Of a stretch of 38,108 nt of DNA, positions 7,769 through 17,213 are shown one piece after another. Each line of letters begins with the position of its first letter. Position 1 is the first letter of the stretch. The notes below the pieces were generated by a model that was not told the DNA's origin, did no database searches, and was given only the letters and a program-made list of their open reading frames with translations. The position numbers and the translations under genes are program-made. Origin of the DNA: Parapedobacter soli (lineage in GTDB: Bacteria; Bacteroidota; Bacteroidia; Sphingobacteriales; Sphingobacteriaceae); assembly GCF_025460835.1 (NCBI RefSeq), contig NZ_JAMXAY010000045.1:1-38108 (forward strand), given 5' to 3'.

Positions 7769-7790
7769 GCCCACCCACAGGAGGGTCGGC
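7769..7790 (+). promoter_or_regulatory. Leader hairpin upstream of aldB
   Basis: GCC-c-ACCC pairs with GGGT-c-GGC around the loop ACAGGA, 34 bp before the aldB start codon. No run of T follows, so it is not a standard terminator. It could stabilise the mRNA leader or be a protein-binding site. Confidence 0.35.
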
Positions 7791-7824
7791 AAAATTATAA
7801 TCGTAAACATAAAAAATAATAATC

Positions 7825-9336
7825 ATGGGTACAACAACATCCGTGGCCTGGCCACAATTCAAAGAAAAGTATGACAATTACATCAACGGGAAATGGACGC
7901 CGCCCGTCCAGGGAAAGTACTTTGACAACATCTCCCCGCTCACCGGCAAGGTATTTACAAAGGCTGCCCACTCTACGGCAGAAGATCTGACGCTGGCCGT
8001 TGATGCTGCTCACGAAGCATTCAAAACTTGGGGAAAAACATCTGCTACCGAAAGAAGTATCATCCTAAACAAAATCGCAGACCGGATAGAAGAAAACTTG
8101 GAATACATCGCTGCGGTTGAAACCATCGACAATGGCAAAGCGATTCGCGAAACGCTCAATGCGGACATTCCATTGGCTATCGACCATTTCCGCTATTTCG
8201 CAGGTGTTATCCGTGCTGAGGAAGGGTCATTGAGCGAGCTCGACCAAAACACGGTATCACTTATCGTCAACGAGCCCATTGGCGTGGTGGCTCAAATTAT
8301 CCCGTGGAATTTCCCGATTTTGATGGCTGTTTGGAAATTGGCCCCTGCCCTTGCTTCAGGCTGTACCATCATCCTCAAACCGGCTGAAAGTACGCCCACC
8401 TCTATCTTAGTACTGATGGAGCTTATCGAAGACCTGTTGCCTGCCGGCGTGCTCAATATTGTGAACGGATTTGGTGCAGAACTGGGAAGGCCCTTGGTAA
8501 CCAACCCGAAAGTGGCTAAGGCTGCATTTACGGGATCGACCGCTACCGGGCGCATGGTGATGCAATATGCCACCGAAAACATCATCCCCGTAACGTTGGA
8601 ACTAGGGGGCAAGTCACCCAACGTTTTCTTCAATTCCGTAATGGATGCAGACGACGACTTCCTCGATAAAGCGATTGAAGGGGCTGTGATGTTTGCGCTC
8701 AACCAGGGCGAAATCTGTACGTGCCCATCGCGGTTGCTCATCCAAGAGGATATCTATGATAAGTTCATCGCCCGGGTCATCGAAAGAGTAGAAGCTATAA
8801 AAATGGGTAACCCGCTCGACAAAACGGTTATGATGGGTGCCCAGGCATCTAAAATCCAATTCGACAAAATTTCTTCCTACCTGAAACTAGGAAAAGAAGA
8901 AGGAGCTGAGGTGCTTACGGGCGGCGAGCCTAAAAAAATGGAGGGTGACCTGGAAAATGGGTATTACATCCAGCCCACCCTGTTCAAGGGACACAACAAA
9001 ATGCGCATCTTCCAGGAAGAAATATTCGGCCCCGTACTGGCAGTTACGACATTCAAAACCGTTGAAGAAGCGATTGAAATTGCCAACGATACGCTTTACG
9101 GTTTGGGAGCCGGTGTTTGGACACGCGATGCGCACGAACTATATCGCGTACCGAGAGCCATTCAGGCCGGCCGCGTTTGGGTAAATCAATATCACTCATA
9201 CCCCGCCGGCGCACCGTTTGGAGGGTACAAACAATCCGGGTTCGGAAGGGAAAACCACAAAATGATGCTGGCCCACTACCGCCAGACTAAAAACATGCTG
9301 ATTTCTTACGACAAAAAGAAGGTAGGCTTCTTTTAG
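7825..9336 (+). CDS. aldB: AldB-type NAD(P)-dependent aldehyde dehydrogenase
   Basis: A 503-residue cytosolic enzyme that oxidises aldehydes (acetaldehyde and related) to acids. It closely follows the E. coli AldB pattern through its whole length. The catalytic residues are the nucleophile Cys298 in [11 protein letters not shown], the general base Glu259 in LELGGKSP, and the oxyanion Asn162 in IIPWNFP. The C-terminal [15 protein letters not shown] motif is intact. The start is fixed by the ATG at 7825 after an AT-rich leader. A strong terminator follows at once, and then DUF779, the usual neighbour of this ALDH subgroup. Upstream inverted repeats suggest regulated expression. A role in alcohol/aldehyde detoxification or use is likely. 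Confidence 0.95.
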   Translation: MGTTTSVAWPQFKEKYDNYINGKWTPPVQGKYFDNISPLTGKVFTKAAHSTAEDLTLAVDAAHEAFKTWGKTSATERSIILNKIADRIEENLEYIAAVETIDNGKAIRETLNADIPLAIDHFRYFAGVIRAEEGSLSELDQNTVSLIVNEPIGVVAQIIPWNFPILMAVWKLAPALASGCTIILKPAESTPTSILVLMELIEDLLPAGVLNIVNGFGAELGRPLVTNPKVAKAAFTGSTATGRMVMQYATENIIPVTLELGGKSPNVFFNSVMDADDDFLDKAIEGAVMFALNQGEICTCPSRLLIQEDIYDKFIARVIERVEAIKMGNPLDKTVMMGAQASKIQFDKISSYLKLGKEEGAEVLTGGEPKKMEGDLENGYYIQPTLFKGHNKMRIFQEEIFGPVLAVTTFKTVEEAIEIANDTLYGLGAGVWTRDAHELYRVPRAIQAGRVWVNQYHSYPAGAPFGGYKQSGFGRENHKMMLAHYRQTKNMLISYDKKKVGFF

Positions 9337-9347
9337 CCTTGCCCACG

Positions 9348-9381
9348 AAAAAGAGCAGCCCTGACGGGCCTGCTCTTTTTC
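9348..9381 (+). terminator. Rho-independent terminator of aldB
   Basis: AAAAAGAGCAG (9348-9358) pairs perfectly with CTGCTCTTTTT (9370-9380). Inner CCC/GGG pairs close a TGAC loop, and the stem ends in a T-run. It lies 12 bp after the aldB stop and before the DUF779 gene. Confidence 0.9.
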
Positions 9382-9415
9382 TTACATTTCGTAATGGACA
9401 AAAAAACAGGTAATT

Positions 9416-9790
9416 ATGATAACTCGCATAGACAGCACCCAAGCAGCCAAAGATTTGATCAAAGAGCTCAAGGAGAAACACGGTGAGCTGATGTTTTATC
9501 AAGCCGGTGGTTGTTGCGAGGGCACGCAACCGCAATGTTTTGAAAAAGGCGGATTCTATTTGCGCATGAATGATGTATGCATCGGTGAAGTAGAAGGCTG
9601 TGAATTCTGGGTAGACAAGGACCTATTCGAATACTGGAAACATTCCCATTTCACACTCGATGTCACCGATGGGTTCGGTGCAGGCGGATTCTCGCTCGAA
9701 ACACCCCTCGGAAAGACTTTTCAGATACAATACCGCTTGTTTACCACTGAGGAATTAGAAGATTTAGCTCCGGTGAAATTGGCTTACTAA
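9416..9790 (+). CDS. DUF779 family protein, aldehyde dehydrogenase partner
   Basis: A 124-residue protein of the DUF779 family, which is commonly encoded next to AldB/ExaC-type aldehyde dehydrogenases. Conserved features are visible: FYQAGGCCEGTQPQC (Cys33, 34 and 41), further Cys55 and Cys62, FWVDKDLFEYWKH, and the glycine-rich DVTDGFGAGGFSLE. The Cys/His content suggests metal binding, but this is not shown. It starts 34 bp beyond the aldB terminator, so it depends on read-through or its own promoter; a near-match TACATTTC lies at 9383-9390. The biochemical role is unknown. Confidence 0.9.
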   Translation: MITRIDSTQAAKDLIKELKEKHGELMFYQAGGCCEGTQPQCFEKGGFYLRMNDVCIGEVEGCEFWVDKDLFEYWKHSHFTLDVTDGFGAGGFSLETPLGKTFQIQYRLFTTEELEDLAPVKLAY

Positions 9791-9813
9791 AAGGCTAATC
9801 CCGCGGAAAAATC

Positions 9814-9821
9814 TATATTTG
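9814..9821 (+). promoter_or_regulatory. -7 element TATATTTG before the hybrid kinase
   Basis: An exact TAnnTTTG match 37 bp upstream of the kinase start at 9859 and 23 bp after the DUF779 stop, suggesting the kinase has its own promoter. No clear -33 TTG is seen. Confidence 0.45.
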
Positions 9822-9858
9822 TCTGATTAACTGTAATACAGACCTCATGGACTGAATT

Positions 9859-12168
9859 ATGCGGGAAATGCTCCAACATGCGCCAATAGGTGCCCTATTG
9901 GCAGATTGTGAAGGCAAATGTCTATTTGCCAATCAGGCTTGTTGCACAATTTTTGGGATTACCGATTACGACATGAAGGGTTTCGGGTGGGCTGAGCACC
10001 TCCCCACGGCAGATCGAGAGCGAATCATGACCCTACTACCGCAGTTTGTAGCGGACAGCAAACCGCAAAGCCAATGTAAGATTTCCATCTTACATCCGCA
10101 TCACGGCACACGTCATTATAATGTCGCACTACGCCGCATTGCCGAGCCGCAAAACGCGGCTTATCAGATCGCGATGTACTTCCAGCGTGTGTTGCGCAAT
10201 CAAGAATCGCTAGACCGCATCAACTCGATCATGTCGCTGATTGAGGATATTATTTTTGAGATAGACGGCAACCAGGTGTTCAAAAACGTATGGATATCTG
10301 ACGAATCGACGCTCTTTATGCCAAAGGAACATTTCCTGGGTAAGGCCATCGCAGACGTTTTCGACAATGCACATGCCCAATTTACTACTCCGGTGGCCCA
10401 GGCCATCCGTTCGGGGAAGCAAACCACCTCCAAATACCGGCACTTGGATGCAACGATTGAAAAATGGTACCGGCTGAAGGTTGTACCGATTGAAATGTGG
10501 GGTACGCCCGAGAACCAGCGATTGGCGATCACCATCCGGGAAATCACCGAAGAGGTCCACCGGGAGCAGGCGCTGCAAGAAGTCCAAACCAATATTGAAC
10601 GGGGAAACGAATTACTGAACATAAGCCAACAGCTTAGCCATACAGGGGGGTGGGAATATGATTTGATATCTGGTGAAGTATTATGGACAGACCAGATTTA
10701 TGTAATCTTTGGTCTTCCGCCCGAAGCCCGCTACGCTAATTTTGAGGAAAACCTCAACCTTTTTACAGAAGCAGGACGTGCAGTAGTGGTTCAATCGCTC
10801 GAAAAATGCAAAATGGATCTACAACCCTATACCATGGAGCTTGAGGTAAATACCCCTCAGGATGAATTCAAATGGGTACGGGTGCGGGCGGTCCCTGTGG
10901 TAGCTAACAACCATGTTATCAAATTGCGCGGTGCATTAATGGATATCACCAAAGAGAAGCTGGAGGCTATCGAATTGCTGAAAGCCAAGGAAATGGCAGA
11001 ACGTGCAGCTCAAATCAAATCGGATTTCCTTTCGGTGATGAGCCACGAAATCCGAACGCCATTGGTGGGCATCATCGGCTTAAGCAACCACTTGAAACGA
11101 GCCCATTCGCCTGAACAGCGTGAAACGATAAACAATTTATTGTTTTCTTCGGAGCATCTGCTCCGACTTGTCAACGACGTGCTCGATTTCAACAAAATGG
11201 AAAGCGGGCAACTGCGGCTTATCCAGGCGGAGGTCAACCTGTTGGAACTGATTGAAAACATCAAGAACCAATTTCAAGCCATGGCCGAGGCGAAAGGCAT
11301 CAAGGTAGTGGCACGGATCGATACCTCCGTTCCACCTAGAGTGATGGGCGACCCGACACGCTTGAGCCAGATCCTTTACAACCTGGTGAGTAACGCGGTG
11401 AAACATACAAATGAAGGGTCGGTTATCGTTGGTGTGCTCGAATTATCGCGCACAGACAATAGTACTACGCTGCATTTCTCGGTAAAAGATACCGGTTCCG
11501 GAATCCCGGAAGCTTTCCATGAGGAGATTTTCAAAGATTTCAGGCAGCTAGCCCAAATACCCAATCAGCAATACACAGGTTTTGGATTGGGCCTCACCAT
11601 TACCAAGCGGCTCATTGAACTACACGGCAGCGAAATCGTGCTCAACAGCTCTCCTGGCAGCGGGGCGGAATTCTGCTTTGACCTTCGCTTTGCGCTCCCA
11701 TCGGCGACAACTCTTCCCAGCCCTACCACATCCGATATGGTTTACCGAGCGGAACTCCAAGACATGCGTGTACTGCTGGTAGAAGACAACCCCATCAGCA
11801 CTACGGTTATCAAAAAACAGTTGGAAGAGCTGGGTATCGTTGTCGACTGTGCCGTAGACGGGGAAGAAGCCCTCCGCTATTTGGCGGGAGCACCCTATTC
11901 AGTGGCACTGGTTGATTTACACATGCCCAAGATAGATGGCTACGTACTTTCAGATATCATCTGCCGGGAATACCCCGACACCCAAATTATCATCCTTACC
12001 GCAGACATCATGGCTGAGACACGACTGAAGCTGGCTAAGTTGAATATCCTCGACGTTTTGAACAAACCGTTCAGGCCCACAGACCTGGCGGCATCACTAG
12101 CTAAGGTAACTCCTACCCCTCCGCAGAAAAACGGAAACTTTCGACGAACATCGCCAGACCAAACCTAA
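9859..12168 (+). CDS. Hybrid histidine kinase with three PAS domains and a receiver
   Basis: A 769-residue sensor without a membrane span, so probably cytosolic. The order is PAS (about 1-115), PAS (about 118-240), PAS with PAC-like end (about 255-375), HisKA with phospho-His396 in MSHEIRTPL, and HATPase. The HATPase has an N box LYNLVSNAVKHT, a G1 box DTGSGIP and a G2 box GFGLGLTI. A C-terminal receiver (about 635-755) has an acidic pair in LLVEDN, phospho-Asp686 in ALVDLHMP and conserved Lys in LNKPF. No DNA-binding output is attached and no partner regulator is adjacent, so phosphate must pass to an unlinked protein. It lies after aldB-DUF779; a link to aldehyde sensing is only a guess. 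Confidence 0.93.
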   Translation: MREMLQHAPIGALLADCEGKCLFANQACCTIFGITDYDMKGFGWAEHLPTADRERIMTLLPQFVADSKPQSQCKISILHPHHGTRHYNVALRRIAEPQNAAYQIAMYFQRVLRNQESLDRINSIMSLIEDIIFEIDGNQVFKNVWISDESTLFMPKEHFLGKAIADVFDNAHAQFTTPVAQAIRSGKQTTSKYRHLDATIEKWYRLKVVPIEMWGTPENQRLAITIREITEEVHREQALQEVQTNIERGNELLNISQQLSHTGGWEYDLISGEVLWTDQIYVIFGLPPEARYANFEENLNLFTEAGRAVVVQSLEKCKMDLQPYTMELEVNTPQDEFKWVRVRAVPVVANNHVIKLRGALMDITKEKLEAIELLKAKEMAERAAQIKSDFLSVMSHEIRTPLVGIIGLSNHLKRAHSPEQRETINNLLFSSEHLLRLVNDVLDFNKMESGQLRLIQAEVNLLELIENIKNQFQAMAEAKGIKVVARIDTSVPPRVMGDPTRLSQILYNLVSNAVKHTNEGSVIVGVLELSRTDNSTTLHFSVKDTGSGIPEAFHEEIFKDFRQLAQIPNQQYTGFGLGLTITKRLIELHGSEIVLNSSPGSGAEFCFDLRFALPSATTLPSPTTSDMVYRAELQDMRVLLVEDNPISTTVIKKQLEELGIVVDCAVDGEEALRYLAGAPYSVALVDLHMPKIDGYVLSDIICREYPDTQIIILTADIMAETRLKLAKLNILDVLNKPFRPTDLAASLAKVTPTPPQKNGNFRRTSPDQT

Positions 12169-12265
12169 CTGAGCTCCATAGCCGTATCGAAGAAAGGAAA
12201 AGCAAATATCCATACCATGCTCGCCTATATCGGCCAATCAAAACCAAAAACTTCCAATTTTAATG

Positions 12266-12273
12266 TACCTTTG
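12266..12273 (+). promoter_or_regulatory. -7 element TACCTTTG before the second oxidoreductase
   Basis: An exact TAnnTTTG match 38 bp before the ATG at 12312, in an otherwise empty 140-bp gap after the kinase. The -33 region is weak. Confidence 0.5.
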
Positions 12274-12311
12274 AAAGGTGCTTTTACACATAACCAAGTA
12301 TAAATAGCAAT

Positions 12312-13717
12312 ATGAAGCAAAAAGAATATTCGCGCAAAGAGTTCGTAAAGGGAATGGCGATTGCTGCGGCCGGATTTATGATTGTGCCCCGCCACGTGCT
12401 GGGTGGAAAAGGTTTTTTAGCGCCCAGCGATAAAGTGACAGTAGGTATAATCGGTGCAGGCGGCAAAGGCAGGCAAAACGCCGCTGAATTATTGAAATTA
12501 CCAGACGTACAAATCACTGCGATTGCAGACCCGGCAAAATACTGGAATCTAAAAGATTTCTATTACAGGTCTATTGCCGGTCGCGAACCGGTGAAGGAAA
12601 TGATTGAAAATCATTATAAGTCGGCAAATAGCAGCTTTAAAATCAAAGCGTACACCGACTTCAGGGATATGCTTGCCAAAGAACGGTCGCTGGATGCCGT
12701 ATTGTGCTCCACCCCCGATAACACGCACGCGTATGTTGCCATAAAAGCTATGCGGGCGGGTAAACACGTGTATTGCGAGAAACCGCTCACGCACAACATC
12801 TGGGAGGCACGAAAAGTAAGGGATGTAGCACAGGAGACCGGTTTAGCGACACAGATGGGGAACTCCTTGCATAGTGGAGATGGCGTAAGGCAAACCGTTG
12901 AGTACCTACGCGATGGTGCCATCGGTAAAGTGAAAGAAGCACACACCTGGGTGCCGGCCTCACGGTGGAACCCGGGGCTAAAAGGGCTGCCCACGGGGCC
13001 CACTACGGATGAGCAAGCGATAGGATGGGACCTCTGGCTGGGGCCCACGCCCTATATGCCCTGCCACAAAGAGTACACACCCGTAGCATGGCGGGATTTT
13101 TGGGCACTCGGCTGCGGCGCGCTGGGCGACTTCGGCTGCCACGACCTCGATCCTTCAACATGGGCATTTGACCTGCATGCGCCCGACAGTGTTGAAGTGC
13201 AGCCTGCCGGATACAGTGATGCCGATATCGCCCCCATGGGGAGATCGGCTACTACCATTTCGTGAAGAAAGGCAACCAACCCGAATTCAAGCAAGTCTGG
13301 TATTCAGGAGGGCTACGCCCCACGAGACCGGATGAACTGCCAGAAGGGATGGAATTGCCTAGCCGTGGCTCCCTATTTATCGGGAAAAAAGGTATTATCG
13401 TAACCGGAGCCGGTGGTTCCAACCCACAGATCTTCCCAGAAAAGCGACGTGCGAAATACAACCCGCCAACCCCCAGTATCCCCCGGTCCAAGGGGCACTT
13501 CCGGGACTGGATCGACGCCATTAAGGGAGGCCCGGCCGCGAGCTCTAATTTTGAATACGGGGCCCGTCTCACCGAGATAACGCTGCTCGGGGTACTATCA
13601 CTCCGACTGGGTGGAAAGAAGATTTATTGGGATAGTGAAAATATGCGGGCGAGGGGCTTGCCCGAAGCCGACAAATACCTGCGGGAGCCGGTTAGGCCGG
13701 GCTGGGAAATGACTTAG
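12312..13717 (+). pseudogene. Exported Gfo/Idh/MocA oxidoreductase split by a one-base frameshift
   Basis: Two frames together encode one protein of about 468 residues. Part one (12312-13265) has a Tat-like signal (SRKEFVKG, then a hydrophobic run to about 26), the Rossmann motif GIIGAGGKG (45-53) and EKPLT. It then derails into MGRSATTIS and a stop. Part two continues in the frame EIGYYHF...KQVWYSGGLRP to 13717. Adding one C to the C5 run at 13231-13235 restores GCC CCC CAT GGG GAG, which reads IAPHGEIGYYHF as expected for the family. The break may be a real inactivating deletion, phase variation, or a homopolymer sequencing error. If intact, it would be an exported sugar-type dehydrogenase like the one at 5831-7234. 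Confidence 0.85.
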
Positions 13718-13823
13718 TGTAATCCGGCATAGGAAGACGGTACCGCGAAGAACCGATGCGCTAATGAACGCCGAACCCGGTCTTACTTGCTGCCAAACTG
13801 TCATTCTTTCAAAATATTATTTT

Positions 13824-13831
13824 TAACTTTG
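13824..13831 (+). promoter_or_regulatory. -7 element TAACTTTG before miaB
   Basis: An exact TAnnTTTG match 19 bp before the miaB ATG at 13851, which leaves a leader of roughly 12 bases. The -33 box is poor. Confidence 0.5.
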
Positions 13832-13850
13832 TCGTTTCTAATAAACGATA

Positions 13851-15287
13851 ATGTTTGAGATACCTACAAATACAAAACAGCACGATGAGGCACGGCAAGG
13901 GGAAGCGCTGTTGCTGGAGAAAGATCCGAAAAAAGCCGATGGCCGGAAGCTATATATCGAGAGCTACGGTTGCCAGATGAATTTTTCTGACAGTGAGATC
14001 GTAGCTTCCATATTACTCGATAAGGGCTTTGAGACCACGCGGGACTACCGGGAAGCCGACGTGGTATTCATCAATACATGCTCCATCCGCGAAAATGCGG
14101 AACAGCGGGTGCGCAACCGGCTGAAGGAGTTTGAAGCGGCCAAGACCAAGAACCCCGGAATGGTGGTCGGTGTACTCGGATGTATGGCCGAACGGCTGAA
14201 GTCCAAGTTCCTCGAAGAGGAAAAACTCGTAGACGTGGTAGTAGGACCCGATGCCTACCGTGACTTGCCCAACCTCATCGAACAGGTGGACGACGGATCG
14301 CGGGCGGTTAACGTGCTACTCTCCCGCGAGGAAACCTATGCAGACATCAGCCCGGTGCGCCTCAACTCTAATGGGGTAACCGCATTTATATCCATTATGC
14401 GGGGCTGCGACAATATGTGCTCATTTTGTGTGGTGCCTTTCACCCGTGGACGGGAGCGAAGCCGTGATCCGCAATCAATCATAAAAGAGGCACAGGATCT
14501 TTTTGATTCCGGCTACCGGGAAGTGACACTGCTGGGCCAGAATGTAGACTCCTATAAATACTCAGAACCCGTAGCTGAGGGACAACAGCCGGCGCCAGCG
14601 GTTACCTTCGCCAACCTGCTGGAAATGGTAGCCCGTGTAAGCCCCCTGCTACGCGTGCGCTTTTCTACATCGCACCCTAAAGACATCACCGATGATGTCC
14701 TTTACACAATGGCCAAATACGAAAACATCTGTAAGTACATCCACCTGCCCGTCCAATCGGGCAATTCGCGGGTACTCAAACTCATGAACCGGACTTACGA
14801 CCGCGAATGGTATATGGAACGGGTAAATGCTATCCGGAAAATTATTCCCGAATGTGGGATTTCGACAGACATCATTACCGGCTTTTGCAGCGAAACGGAA
14901 GAAGAGCATGGCGATACGCTTGCGATGATGGATTACGTGAAATATGATTTTGCATACATGTTCGCCTATTCAGAACGGCCGGGCACACTCGCTGCCAAAC
15001 GGTACGCCGATGATGTGCCCGAAGAAGTGAAAAAAAGGCGCCTCACCGAAGTGGTGGACCGCCAACGCCAGCACAGCCTGGAACGCCTGCAAACGTATGT
15101 TGGAAAAACCCATAAGGTTCTTATAGAAGGGCTGTCAAAACGTTCTGATCAAGACTACTGCGGACGCAACGACCAGAATACAATGGTAGTATTCCCAATT
15201 GACGCACGATACAAAGTAGGCGATTACGTAACGGTCTTCGCCGATCGCTGTACATCGGCAACGCTCATTGGAACGGTTGTGGACTAG
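13851..15287 (+). CDS. miaB: tRNA-2-methylthio-N6-dimethylallyladenosine synthase
   Basis: A 478-residue radical-SAM methylthiotransferase that adds the 2-methylthio group to i6A37 in tRNAs reading UNN codons. The N-terminal UPF0004 domain has the three auxiliary-cluster cysteines C41 (ESYGCQMN), C77 ([10 protein letters not shown]) and C111 (LGCMAER). The radical-SAM motif CxxxCxxC is at C186, C190 and C193 ([10 protein letters not shown]). The C-terminal TRAM domain covers about 410-475. About 30 extra residues precede the UPF0004 domain, a common length in Bacteroidetes. It has its own promoter and heads the run leading to the sigma-54 activator and lptE. Confidence 0.97.
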   Translation: MFEIPTNTKQHDEARQGEALLLEKDPKKADGRKLYIESYGCQMNFSDSEIVASILLDKGFETTRDYREADVVFINTCSIRENAEQRVRNRLKEFEAAKTKNPGMVVGVLGCMAERLKSKFLEEEKLVDVVVGPDAYRDLPNLIEQVDDGSRAVNVLLSREETYADISPVRLNSNGVTAFISIMRGCDNMCSFCVVPFTRGRERSRDPQSIIKEAQDLFDSGYREVTLLGQNVDSYKYSEPVAEGQQPAPAVTFANLLEMVARVSPLLRVRFSTSHPKDITDDVLYTMAKYENICKYIHLPVQSGNSRVLKLMNRTYDREWYMERVNAIRKIIPECGISTDIITGFCSETEEEHGDTLAMMDYVKYDFAYMFAYSERPGTLAAKRYADDVPEEVKKRRLTEVVDRQRQHSLERLQTYVGKTHKVLIEGLSKRSDQDYCGRNDQNTMVVFPIDARYKVGDYVTVFADRCTSATLIGTVVD

Positions 15288-15410
15288 CTTTAGCTATAAG
15301 TCATAAATCGATAGGTGGTTAAACTTAAATCCAAACGTTTAATCTCGAAAAAGGTTAAACTACATACAAGAGTCTACGTACTACATACTGTGGATTAAGT
15401 ACTAAAAGGA

Positions 15411-16664
15411 ATGGACATTCAGGACATAAAAAATAGGTTTGGGATTATCGGCAATTCGCCGTTGTTAAACCGCGCCATAGATGTGGCGCGGCAGGTGGCA
15501 CCTACCGATATCTCGGTATTGATTACCGGCGAGAGTGGTAGCGGGAAAGAGGTATTTTCACATATCATCCACCAACTCAGTGCACGTAAACATGGGCCAT
15601 TCATCGCGGTCAACTGTGGGGCCATACCCGAAGGAACGATAGACTCGGAGCTGTTTGGACACGAAAAGGGCTCTTTTACGGGCGCACTTGAAGCCCGGAA
15701 AGGGTATTTTGAGGTGGTAAACAGCGGCACCATCTTTTTGGATGAAGTGGGTGAGCTTCCCGTGGGCACACAAGCCCGGCTGCTCCGTGTGCTGGAAAGC
15801 GGTGAGTATATCCGAGTAGGTTCATCAAAGGTGCAGAAAACCAACGTACGTGTGATTGCTGCTACCAACGTGGATATTTATGAAGCCGTACAAAAAGGCA
15901 AGTTCCGGGAAGACCTCTACTACAGGCTCAATACGGTACCGTTGCGGATTCCACCCCTGCGCGACCGCAAGGAAGATATCCACTTGCTTTTCCGAAAATT
16001 CGTAGCAGACTTTACCGATAAATACCGGAGCCCGAACGTGCAGCTCACCGAAGACGCACAGGAATTGCTTATAAACTACCCTTGGCCGGGCAACGTAAGG
16101 CAGCTGAAAAATATAGCTGAGCAAATTGCTGTATTGGAAAAAGAGCGGCTGGTAGATGCGAAAACACTCCAACAGTACCTTCCATACGACAACAGCAGTA
16201 ACCTTCCGGTACACGTGGGGTCAGCAAAGGGCTCAGATGATTTCTCGGAGCGCGACCTGCTCTACAAGGTGCTCTTCGATATGAAAAAAGACATGGTCGA
16301 ATTGAAAAAGCTGGTAGTGGAGATTATCCAAAATGGGGTTAATTCACGAATCGTGGAAGACAACTCACCATACATAAACAAGCTGTACCGAGAAATAGAC
16401 GGTCCCTCCACCGAACAGCTGCCTGCACCGCCGACATTGACAATCCACCAGCCGTCGCCGAGTACATCCGGCAACGATTTCCAATTCCATACCCAAGAAG
16501 CGGAAGAGGTGGAGGAAGAGTCGCTTTCGTTGGTAGAACGTGAGTCTGACCTGATTAAAAAAGCGCTGAAGAAACACAAGGGCAAACGAAAATCAGCAGC
16601 ACAGGAGCTGGGGATCTCCGAACGGACATTATACCGTAAAATCAAGGATTTGAACTTGAATTGA
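15411..16664 (+). CDS. Sigma-54-dependent transcriptional activator (AAA+ and Fis-type HTH)
   Basis: A 417-residue enhancer-binding protein that would open RNA polymerase-sigma-54 complexes by ATP hydrolysis. The AAA+ domain starts almost at residue 1: Walker A GESGSGKE (40-47), the sigma-54 contact loop GSFTGA (87-92; GAFTGA in most family members), Walker B GTIFLDEVG (106-114), and the arginine-finger region FREDLYYRLN. The Fis-type HTH is at about 376-415 (KSAAQELGISERTLYRKI). There is no receiver, GAF or PAS domain, so control must come through expression, partner proteins or the acidic linker (about 300-370). It lies 7 bp upstream of lptE and is probably co-transcribed with it, as in related genomes. 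Confidence 0.93.
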   Translation: MDIQDIKNRFGIIGNSPLLNRAIDVARQVAPTDISVLITGESGSGKEVFSHIIHQLSARKHGPFIAVNCGAIPEGTIDSELFGHEKGSFTGALEARKGYFEVVNSGTIFLDEVGELPVGTQARLLRVLESGEYIRVGSSKVQKTNVRVIAATNVDIYEAVQKGKFREDLYYRLNTVPLRIPPLRDRKEDIHLLFRKFVADFTDKYRSPNVQLTEDAQELLINYPWPGNVRQLKNIAEQIAVLEKERLVDAKTLQQYLPYDNSSNLPVHVGSAKGSDDFSERDLLYKVLFDMKKDMVELKKLVVEIIQNGVNSRIVEDNSPYINKLYREIDGPSTEQLPAPPTLTIHQPSPSTSGNDFQFHTQEAEEVEEESLSLVERESDLIKKALKKHKGKRKSAAQELGISERTLYRKIKDLNLN

Positions 16665-16671
16665 TACAGCT

Positions 16672-17193
16672 ATGACCATGGCAAAAACAAGTAAATATTT
16701 ACTGCTGCTCCTTGCTACCGTATCAGTACACAGCTGTGGTATTAAATACGGTTTTACCGGTGGTTCGATACCCGAAGGGATGAAAACCTACACCGTGGAG
16801 TTTTTTGAGAATACGGCCCCGATTGTAAGCCCTACGCTTAGCCAAACGTTCACGGAGGCATTAAAAGAACGTATACGTAGCCAATCGAGCCTAAGCCAGG
16901 TAACCACCGATGGTGATGCAATCTTTGAGGGGCGCATCACTGGGTACAGTATCGCGCCGGCGGCAGTAGAGGCAGGTACCGACCGGGCCGCACTCAACCG
17001 GCTTTCGATCACAGTCAACGTGAAATATACAAACACGATCAAACCCGAAGATAATTTCGAGCAACTGTTTACCCGATTCAAAGATTTCTCATCGGCAGGC
17101 GGCTCAATACCGGCACAAGAAGAGGCGCTCATCCGAGATATTAACCAGATGCTCACGGAAGACATCTATAACCGGGCATTTGCTAATTGGTAG
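16672..17193 (+). CDS. lptE: LPS-assembly lipoprotein LptE
   Basis: A 173-residue outer-membrane lipoprotein that plugs the LptD barrel and helps place lipopolysaccharide in the outer leaflet. A lipoprotein signal ends at Cys22 (SVHSC). The mature part begins CGIKYGFTGGSIPEGMKT, followed by VEFFENTAPIVSPTLSQTFTEALKERI, the pattern of Bacteroidetes LptE. The C-terminus has the typical amphipathic helix (LIRDINQMLTEDIYNRAFANW). The start may be the first ATG at 16672 or the ATG two codons on (16678). It lies between the sigma-54 activator (7 bp) and the TPR protein (20 bp). Confidence 0.9.
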   Translation: MTMAKTSKYLLLLLATVSVHSCGIKYGFTGGSIPEGMKTYTVEFFENTAPIVSPTLSQTFTEALKERIRSQSSLSQVTTDGDAIFEGRITGYSIAPAAVEAGTDRAALNRLSITVNVKYTNTIKPEDNFEQLFTRFKDFSSAGGSIPAQEEALIRDINQMLTEDIYNRAFANW

Positions 17194-17213
17194 GATGATT
17201 TGAAGATTTTTTA

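Larger units (their letters stand above)
7235..7824. other. Long intergenic region between the oxidoreductase and aldB
   Basis: About 590 bp without an intact gene. The left half holds the degraded remnant at 7305-7500. The right half is AT-rich and contains likely aldB control elements: an inverted repeat at 7646-7661, a smaller TTGGA/TCCA pair at 7744-7755, and a hairpin at 7769-7790. A good TAnnTTTG promoter for aldB is not evident. Confidence 0.5.

Noticed and set aside
8292-8741. 149-codon antisense frame within aldB
   Set aside because: Antisense to strongly conserved ALDH sequence; composition is a mirror of the sense codons.
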